A stretch of DNA of 5,221 nt from the NCBI GenBank assembly GCA_003235465.1, contig QJWD01000100.1, positions 1 through 5,221 of the forward strand. Direction: 5' to 3'. A program made the translations under genes and the position numbers. The stretch comes from Nitrospirota bacterium. Its GTDB lineage: Bacteria > Nitrospinota > Nitrospinia > Nitrospinales > VA-1. Shown here piece by piece: positions 1-4,483 of the stretch. The notes beneath the pieces were generated by a model, which saw nothing but the letters and a program-made list of their open reading frames with translations, was not told the DNA's origin and searched no databases. Positions within the stretch are counted from its first letter, which is position 1, and each line of letters starts with the position of its first letter.

Positions 1-2
1 AG

Positions 3-725
3 AGCGCCGGGCTCGACACCGCGGCGGTGGTGCTCGTCGCCACCTTGCGGGCGCTCAAGATGCACGGCGGGGTGGCCAAGGACAAGCTCGAGGAGAGAAA
101 CCCCGAAGCGCTTAAGCTAGGCCTCGGCAACCTCGACAAGCACGTGGAAAACATCGGCAAGTTCGGCGAGAAGCCCATCGTCTGCCTGAACCGCTTCACT
201 GGCGACGAAGAGGCGGAAATCGACATCGTCCGCCGCCACGCGGGAGAAGACCTCGGCGTGCCCTTCGCAGTTTGCAACGGCTTCCTGGCGGGCGGCGAGG
301 GCGCTGTGGATCTGGCGAAGCAGGTGATCAGGCACGCGGAAAAAACCTCGAGCCCCTTTCACCCGCTGTACGACTGGAACGAGGACGTCAAGAGCAAGAT
401 CTGGAAGGTGGCGAGCGAGATGTACGGCGCTGGTAATATCGCTTACGGAAAGAAAGCCGAGTGCGACCTGGAGGAAATCGAAAGGCTGGGCTACGGCCGC
501 CTGCCGGTGTGCCTCGCCAAGACGCCCGCCTCGCTCACCGACAACCCCGCCATCGTCGGCCGGCCGGAGCGCTTCACCGTCACCGTGCGCGAGATCCTCA
601 TCGCCGCCGGCGCGGGATTTCTCGTCCCCATCACCGGCGACATTTTGCGCATGCCCGGCCTGCCCAGGCGACCGCAGGCGGAAAACATCGACCTCGTCGA
701 GGGCCGCGTACGCGGCCTGCGCTAG
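3..725 (+). CDS. fhs: Formate--tetrahydrofolate ligase, C-terminal part (5' end outside window)
   Basis: The reading frame enters the window already open and gives 240 residues ending at TAG. The enzyme joins formate to tetrahydrofolate using ATP to give 10-formyl-THF, a cytoplasmic entry point to one-carbon metabolism. Recognisable family segments, in order, are VATLRALKMHGGV near the start, KPIVCLNRF (the usual PxVVAINxF region), an AGNIAYGKKAE-type stretch, LPVCLAKTPASLTDNP, VGRPERFTVTVREI, and the C-terminal VPITGDILRMPGLP followed by ENIDL. Family members are usually about 555-580 residues, so roughly 320 N-terminal residues, including the ATP-binding P-loop, lie upstream of the window. 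A GTG at 27 opens the ORF in the window but is an internal Val codon, not a start. The gene is convergent with the PTPS-family gene and their stop codons are only 2 bp apart. The frame is intact with no sign of decay. Identity is very likely. Confidence 0.95.
   Translation, partial: SAGLDTAAVVLVATLRALKMHGGVAKDKLEERNPEALKLGLGNLDKHVENIGKFGEKPIVCLNRFTGDEEAEIDIVRRHAGEDLGVPFAVCNGFLAGGEGAVDLAKQVIRHAEKTSSPFHPLYDWNEDVKSKIWKVASEMYGAGNIAYGKKAECDLEEIERLGYGRLPVCLAKTPASLTDNPAIVGRPERFTVTVREILIAAGAGFLVPITGDILRMPGLPRRPQAENIDLVEGRVRGLR
702..717. repeat. Perfect 16-bp palindrome at the 3' end of fhs
   Basis: GGCCGCGTACGCGGCC is a perfect inverted repeat lying inside the last codons of fhs, five bases before its TAG. 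As RNA it can fold into a 6-bp all-GC stem with a GTAC loop on either strand. It sits where two convergent transcripts meet, so it could help end either one. No T-tract follows on either strand, so it is not a standard intrinsic terminator. It could equally be a by-product of Arg/Gly-rich coding in GC-rich DNA. Confidence 0.5.
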
Positions 726-727
726 CC

Positions 728-1111
728 TCAGCCGCCTGAGTTCGGCCCCAGGTAGGCGGCGCCGCTGTGATCGAACTCGCGTATCTCCACCCGCTTGACG
801 GTGGCGGCGTGGCCCTTGAGATCGACTTCCAGGCCCTCGAACAGCCAGCGGGCGATGTTCTCGGCGGACGGGTTCTCGCTGTCGAACGGCGGCACCTCGT
901 TGATGTTCTTGTAATCGATGGCTAGGAGCCGGGCGTTCACCTTGTCCTTCAGCATCACGAAATCGATGCCCACCCCCATCGCGTCCAGCTCGCGCGCGGC
1001 GACGGTGACGATCGCCGTCCAGTTGTGGCCGTGCAGGTTCTCGAACTTGCCGTCGTAGTCGCGCAACTGGTGCGCGGCGGAAAACTGGGTGCTCACCGTC
1101 ACTTCATACAT
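728..1111 (-). CDS. 6-pyruvoyl-tetrahydropterin synthase / QueD family protein lacking the catalytic Cys (PTPS-III-like)
   Basis: This 127-residue protein has the single T-fold domain length typical of QueD/PTPS. Zn ligands are visible as H14 (FSAAHQL) and H27/H29 (LHGHNW). Other family marks are the GIDF motif (D50), the NPSAENIARW helix and E112 in the C-terminal strand, which aligns with the pterin-anchoring Glu. QueD converts dihydroneopterin triphosphate to 6-carboxytetrahydropterin for queuosine; PTPS-III instead makes 6-hydroxymethyl-dihydropterin for folate. Two catalytic positions are altered. The usual Cys four residues before the first HGH histidine is F23 (codon TTC at 1045-1043), while E24, matching the PTPS-III glutamate, is kept. 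The expected Asp-His pair reads D66-Y67. The ATG is preceded by GAGGA, which overlaps the bioA stop and is spaced 7 nt. It is the last gene of the thiO-bioA operon. Family assignment is firm; the exact reaction is open, so no gene symbol is given. Canonical QueD seems less likely. Confidence 0.88.
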   Translation of the reverse strand: MYEVTVSTQFSAAHQLRDYDGKFENLHGHNWTAIVTVAARELDAMGVGIDFVMLKDKVNARLLAIDYKNINEVPPFDSENPSAENIARWLFEGLEVDLKGHAATVKRVEIREFDHSGAAYLGPNSGG

Positions 1112-1118
1112 AAGGCGA

Positions 1119-1124
1119 TCCTCA
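1119..1124 (-). promoter_or_regulatory. Shine-Dalgarno overlapping the bioA stop codon
   Basis: On the minus strand the bioA stop TGA runs directly into GGA, forming TGAGGA. The GAGGA core lies 7 nt before the ATG of the PTPS-family gene. Overlap of stop codon and ribosome binding site indicates translational coupling and supports the ATG at 1111 as the start. Confidence 0.7.
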
Positions 1125-2495
1125 CTTTAACAGGGCCTGGTCGATGCAGTCCCTGGCGGTTTCCATCATGGTTGCAATTTCCCCGGGCGAAATCACCAGC
1201 GGCGGCAGGAAGTAAACCACGTTGCCGAGCGGCCGAAGAAACAGGCCGCGCTTAAGCCCCTCCAGGTACACCGCGTCGCCCGCCCGCTTCGCCGCATCGA
1301 ACGGTTCGCGGGTATTTCTATCGCGAACCAGTTCCACCGCGGCGATCATCCCGGTCTGGCGGAACTCGCCGCACACCCCGAGCGCCTCGAACAGGGGGCG
1401 GTGAGCGCCGATGGCGGCGATCTTCGCCTTGAGGCTTGTTAGAAAATCGTTCTCACATAGCATCGAAAGCGTCTCGCAGGCCACCGCCGCCGCAAGCGGG
1501 TTGCCGGCGTAGCTGTGGCTGTGGATGAAAAATTTCAGCGACTGGAAATCGCCGTCGAACGCCTCGAACACGCCTTCCTCGGTCAGCGTCGCGGCCAGCG
1601 GCAGGTAACCCGAGGTGATGCCCTTCGACAGGCAGAGGAACGTCGGCCTGAGGCCGCCCCGCCCGGCGACAAAAATCGAACCCGTGCGGCCGAAGCCCAC
1701 CGCCACCTCGTCGTAAATCGTGTGCACCTGATGACGGGCCGCCGCGACCTGCAGCTTTTCCAGGTACCGCACCGGGTACATCTTCATTCCCGCCGCGCCC
1801 TGCACCAACGGTTCGACGATGACCGCCGCCACCCGCTCGCCCTCTGCCTCCAGCGCGCGCTCCATCGGCTCGAAACACTCGGCGTCGCAGGATTCCGGCT
1901 TAAGCCCGTAGGGGCAGCGGTAGCAATCCGGCCCCTGAACCTGCACGTTGTCCGCCAGCACCTCCTGGAACGGGCCGCGGAACAGGTCCAGCCCGCACAC
2001 GCCGAGCGCGCCCAGGGTTTCGCCGTGGTAGCCGCCCGCGAGATGGATGAACCGGGTGCGCCCGGCGCGCCCGACCTGCCGCCAGTATTGCAGGCTCATC
2101 TTGAGCGCCACCTCGATCGAGGTCGAACCGTTATCGGAAAAATACACCCTGGAAAGGTTCGGCGGCGCAAGCGACAGGAGTTTTTCCGCCAGGTCGACGG
2201 CGGGCTCGTGGGTGACGCCCGCGAACATGATGTGCGCTACCTTTTCCAGCTGGCGGGTGAGCGCCCGGTTCAGGCGCGGGTGGTTGTGGCCGAACAAGTT
2301 CACCCACCACGAGGAGATGGCGTCGAGGTAGCGCCTGCCGGCCCGGTCGATCAGGTAGACGCCCTCGCCCCGCTCGATGAACAGCGGCGGGTGGGTCTCC
2401 CGGTCGCGGCTCGGGGTGCAGGGGTGCCACAGCAGGCGTCGGTCGCGCTCGAGATCGCGCTTCAGGGATTCGTCATCAGGCGCTGGCAAAGGCAT
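1122..2495 (-). CDS. bioA: Adenosylmethionine--8-amino-7-oxononanoate aminotransferase (DAPA synthase)
   Basis: This 457-residue class III, PLP-dependent aminotransferase converts KAPA to DAPA in biotin synthesis, normally with S-adenosylmethionine as amino donor. Visible marks include LWHPCTP near the N-terminus and the BioA signature ISSWWVNLFGHNHP (about 60-73). Others are DNGSTSIEVALKM (121-133, phosphate-binding Gly/Ser region), GGYHGET (154-160), YDEVAVGFGRTG with D262 as the partner of the PLP ring nitrogen, and LSKGITSGYLPL with K291 as the Schiff-base lysine. HSYAGNPLA (337-345) and R421 in LFLRPLGN, the likely carboxylate-binding Arg, complete the set. Length is slightly above the roughly 430 residues of the enterobacterial enzyme. 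Part of the difference may be a stretch with C191, C194, C203 and C207 arranged CxxC...CxxxC. The ATG sits just after the thiO stop; the ribosome site is GAGAGAGGGG between them. It is the middle gene of the operon. Specificity for SAM versus lysine as donor (BioK type) cannot be decided here. Confidence 0.95.
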   Translation of the reverse strand: MPLPAPDDESLKRDLERDRRLLWHPCTPSRDRETHPPLFIERGEGVYLIDRAGRRYLDAISSWWVNLFGHNHPRLNRALTRQLEKVAHIMFAGVTHEPAVDLAEKLLSLAPPNLSRVYFSDNGSTSIEVALKMSLQYWRQVGRAGRTRFIHLAGGYHGETLGALGVCGLDLFRGPFQEVLADNVQVQGPDCYRCPYGLKPESCDAECFEPMERALEAEGERVAAVIVEPLVQGAAGMKMYPVRYLEKLQVAAARHQVHTIYDEVAVGFGRTGSIFVAGRGGLRPTFLCLSKGITSGYLPLAATLTEEGVFEAFDGDFQSLKFFIHSHSYAGNPLAAAVACETLSMLCENDFLTSLKAKIAAIGAHRPLFEALGVCGEFRQTGMIAAVELVRDRNTREPFDAAKRAGDAVYLEGLKRGLFLRPLGNVVYFLPPLVISPGEIATMMETARDCIDQALLK

Positions 2496-2496
2496 G

Positions 2497-2507
2497 CCCC
2501 TCTCTCA
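2497..2507 (-). promoter_or_regulatory. Shine-Dalgarno for bioA abutting the thiO stop
   Basis: The minus strand reads TGAGAGAGGGGC and then ATG. The thiO stop TGA is continuous with a purine-rich GAGAGAGGGG run that ends one base before the bioA start, so effective spacing depends on which GA(G)G register pairs with 16S rRNA. The 9-nt gap suggests coupled translation and supports the ATG at 2495. Confidence 0.65.
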
Positions 2508-3614
2508 CAGCCCGTAGCGGGACGGGGAAAATTCGGCGATCTCGCCGGCCTCGTCGAGCAGGAGGCCCGCCATGTAATCCGCCTGATTGGGCGTTTGCAG
2601 GATGCCGTTCCTGTAATGCCCGGTGGAATAATACAGGTTGCCGAAACGCGCGCTTTGGCCCATGACCGGCATGAGGTCCCTTGCCGCCGGGCGCAGGCCC
2701 GTCCAGGCTTCGATGAGCGGCGCGCCGCGCAGGCAGGGCAGCACCTCCGCCGCCTTGCTCACCAGGCGGCCGACGACATCCTCCTCCACGGCGGGATCGA
2801 AGCCGCGGTCCTCCATGGTGGAGCCGATGACGAAGCCGTGCCCGCCGCGCCAGGGAGCGATGTAGGTCAGCTTGCCGTGCACCGTGTATTCGAGACGGCT
2901 GTCCTCCACCTGCACGCGGCACATCTGCCCCTTGATCGGCTTCATCGGCAGGCTGACGCCAAGAACCTCGCCGAGGGCCGTGGACCAGCTCCCCGAGGCG
3001 AGCACGAAACGCCGGCCGTGCACCTCTCCCCGGTCCGTCACCGCGGCGCCGATGGCGCCTTCGTCGCGAAGAAAACCGGAGACATCGGCCTCCATGTTCA
3101 GGACGCCGAGCTTCGCCGAGGCCGCCCTGAGGGCATCGTGCATCTGCCGGTTGTTCACCTGCCCTTCCCCCACCCAGATGACCTCGCCGCACCTTTCCGA
3201 CAGGTGCGGCGCGCGCTCCCGCACCAGAGCCTGCGGCCAGATTTCGTGCGGCACGTTCTCGTCGCGGAAAAACCGCTTGCGCTCCTCCCAGGAGGCCTCA
3301 TAAAACAGCGAAGGCATGAGCGAGCCGGCCATCGAGAAAAACACCGGCACCCCGCTCACCTCGGTGAGCTCGCGGATGAATTCGGGGTATTTGCCGAGGG
3401 ATTCGCGGCAGAAGCGGAAGAACCCGTCGGCGCGTTCGCACTCGCCGAAGGGGGCGAGCATGCCCGCCGCCGCCCGCGAGGCCATGAGCGAATTCATCGG
3501 ATCGCCGATCACCGCGACCCGCAGGCCGGGATGCCGCCGCTTGACGCGGAACGCGATGCTGTGGCCGATCACCCCCGCGCCGATAATCACCAGATCGTGA
3601 GTTTCTGTCTTCAT
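2505..3614 (-). CDS. thiO: FAD-dependent glycine/D-amino acid oxidase, ThiO-like
   Basis: This 369-residue DAO-family flavoenzyme matches the usual ThiO length. ThiO oxidises glycine to iminoacetate with O2, supplying the imine for thiazole formation in aerobic thiamine synthesis. The N-terminal Rossmann motif is VIIGAGVIGHSIAF (GxGxxG at 12-17), followed by ASRAAAGMLAP (45-55), a strong ThiO-type mark. Others are PIKGQM (236-241), YIAPW (251-255), VIGSTMEDRGFD (272-283), WTGLRPAARDLMPVMG (304-319) and TGHYRNGIL (331-339). R308 and R335 align with the two substrate-carboxylate arginines of Bacillus glycine oxidase. The ATG at 3614 has AAGGA 4 nt upstream. It is the first gene of the operon with bioA and the PTPS-family gene. 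No thiS, thiG or thiE is visible in the window, so the thiamine role is inferred from family. Other DAO-family amine oxidases (sarcosine oxidase-like) remain possible. Confidence 0.78.
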   Translation of the reverse strand: MKTETHDLVIIGAGVIGHSIAFRVKRRHPGLRVAVIGDPMNSLMASRAAAGMLAPFGECERADGFFRFCRESLGKYPEFIRELTEVSGVPVFFSMAGSLMPSLFYEASWEERKRFFRDENVPHEIWPQALVRERAPHLSERCGEVIWVGEGQVNNRQMHDALRAASAKLGVLNMEADVSGFLRDEGAIGAAVTDRGEVHGRRFVLASGSWSTALGEVLGVSLPMKPIKGQMCRVQVEDSRLEYTVHGKLTYIAPWRGGHGFVIGSTMEDRGFDPAVEEDVVGRLVSKAAEVLPCLRGAPLIEAWTGLRPAARDLMPVMGQSARFGNLYYSTGHYRNGILQTPNQADYMAGLLLDEAGEIAEFSPSRYGL

Positions 3615-3690
3615 TCCATCCTTTTTGTCAGGGCACGCTCATTATTGGCGATTTCGGCCCACCTCCCGGCCTCGCCGCCCGCGGCTCTCC

Positions 3691-3710
3691 CGCCCGGCTA
3701 AACCGGGGCG
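3691..3710. repeat. Inverted repeat in the divergent intergenic region
   Basis: CGCCCGG and CCGGGGCG form arms around a CTAAA spacer, pairing with one bulged base. There is no T-tract on either side, so it is not an intrinsic terminator. It lies immediately upstream of the putative plus-strand -35 box, where an operator could sit. Such short GC inverted repeats are common by chance in GC-rich DNA. Confidence 0.3.
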
Positions 3711-3711
3711 C

Positions 3712-3741
3712 TTGATCATCCCTCCGGGGTTATGCTATTTT
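3712..3741 (+). promoter_or_regulatory. Candidate sigma70-type promoter for the plus-strand unit
   Basis: TTGATC at 3712-3717 resembles a -35 box and TATTTT at 3736-3741 a -10 box, with 18 bp between. They lie in a short AT-rich island about 70 bp upstream of the ATG at 3811. The -10 match is moderate (4 of 6), and TATGCT at 3731-3736 overlaps it but gives too short a spacer. This is a pattern match only. Confidence 0.35.
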
Positions 3742-3810
3742 AAACGCTACTGGAACAACGGCAAACTTTTAATCACCCACCCCGCACGGGGTTTCAGAGG
3801 ACAGGCCTCC

Positions 3811-4455
3811 ATGGAAAACCAACCCGCCGCCGAGGCGGCGAAAAACGACCCGGGAAGCAGCGCCGCCAAACGGGTTAAGCCCTTTCTCGACAATCTCGAC
3901 ATTCCCGACATCGATGTGGACAATGACCGCATCCGCGAGCTGTTCATTCAATTGTGGGACTATGAAGAAGGCGACACCCTGCCGCCGGAGGACCAGCACC
4001 TGACGGCCATCGCCGTGTTCATGTACGCCACCCACAACATCCTTTCGGATTACAACATCAGGCTGGACAGGGCGCGCAACCACATCGTGAGCGCCCTCAA
4101 GGCGGCGATGGCCGACGATGAAGAAAAGCGCGTGGCCAAGGAGCGCGCCACCGGCAACCCGTTCAAGGCGTTTGTGGACACCTACCCCGAGCGGGTGGAC
4201 GAGGTCTACACCTGGAAGAATTTTCTCCTCGAGCACAAGACCGTCGAGGAAACCCAGTGGAAGTACAAAATGAAGAAGTGCTGGTTCGCCGAGTTCTTCA
4301 TTCGCCTGGGGCGCACCGATTATATCGAAACCGCCTGCCAGTTCGACAAAATACCCTCCGAGATGAGGGCGGATTACGTCGACCTGAAGCTCGAGAACCT
4401 GTTCGCGAAACTGGGCAAGCTGTGCCAGTTCACCTACAAGCCGAAAGGCTCCTGA
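3811..4455 (+). CDS. Conserved-looking hypothetical protein, possible ATC hydrolase-like fold
   Basis: The chosen ATG gives 214 residues and is preceded by AGAGGA 9 nt upstream. The protein has no signal peptide or membrane segment and is probably cytoplasmic. The first 30-odd residues are Ala/Asn/Asp-rich and look disordered, then an acidic, largely helical domain begins at RIRELFIQLWDYEEGD. The C-terminal third has C157 (KKCWFAEFFIRLG), C176 with D179 (ACQFD) and C205 (LGKLCQFTY). That Cys...Gly...CxxD...CxF layout resembles the L-2-amino-thiazoline-4-carboxylate hydrolase family (Pfam ATC_hydrolase), whose members often have unknown substrates. This is a weak pattern-level resemblance and no function should be assigned from it. 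The gene is 28 nt upstream of the glycosyltransferase-like gene on the same strand, probably co-transcribed. An upstream ATG at 3625 was rejected as start because it lies in the promoter region. The gene is certainly plausible as coding; its function is not known to me. Confidence 0.75.
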   Translation: MENQPAAEAAKNDPGSSAAKRVKPFLDNLDIPDIDVDNDRIRELFIQLWDYEEGDTLPPEDQHLTAIAVFMYATHNILSDYNIRLDRARNHIVSALKAAMADDEEKRVAKERATGNPFKAFVDTYPERVDEVYTWKNFLLEHKTVEETQWKYKMKKCWFAEFFIRLGRTDYIETACQFDKIPSEMRADYVDLKLENLFAKLGKLCQFTYKPKGS

Positions 4456-4472
4456 ACCGCCTGCTCCCTCGC

Positions 4473-4479
4473 GGAGAGA
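4473..4479 (+). promoter_or_regulatory. Shine-Dalgarno for the glycosyltransferase-like gene
   Basis: GGAGAGA lies in the 28-nt gap after the preceding stop codon. From the GGAG core the spacing to the ATC codon at 4484 is 7 nt, which is ideal. It is the main evidence that translation begins at or near 4484 although no ATG, GTG or TTG is present there. Confidence 0.55.
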
Positions 4480-4483
4480 CGTC

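Larger units (their letters stand above)
3615..3810. promoter_or_regulatory. Divergent intergenic region between the thiO operon and the plus-strand unit
   Basis: These 196 bp separate two divergent start codons and must carry promoters for both directions. On the minus side I see a Shine-Dalgarno AAGGA (3623-3619) for the thiO-like gene but no convincing -35/-10 pair. The plus half is noticeably AT-richer than its surroundings from about 3731 to 3780, as expected for a promoter. An in-frame ATG at 3625 could extend the plus-strand gene by 62 residues, but that would place its start only 10 nt from the divergent ATG, and its translation is Arg/Pro-rich filler. I treat the region as non-coding. 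No riboswitch (for example TPP) could be recognised. Confidence 0.7.

Noticed and set aside
27..725. Translation start at GTG 27 for the fhs segment
   Set aside because: The frame is open to the window edge and the residues before 27 (SAGLDTAA) continue the conserved family sequence, so this is an internal Val codon.
1515..3701. A 728-codon open frame on the plus strand running antisense through both bioA and the thiO-like gene
   Set aside because: It is in codon-for-codon antisense register with both genes, which happen to share frame. In that register a stop needs a sense TTA, CTA or TCA codon, all rare in GC-rich genes. Its translation is Arg/His/Ala-rich with no family motifs, while the minus-strand proteins have full motif sets.
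3625..3810. N-terminal extension of the 214-residue protein from an ATG at 3625
   Set aside because: The extension is Arg/Pro-rich, covers the putative promoter and inverted repeat, and would start 10 nt from the divergent thiO start. ATG 3811 has a proper AGAGGA site.
3615..3810. TPP riboswitch or biotin operator upstream of the thiO-bioA operon
   Set aside because: I looked for the conserved THI-box elements (CUGAGA, ACCUGAUC-type) and a BirA-type palindrome on the minus strand and saw neither.
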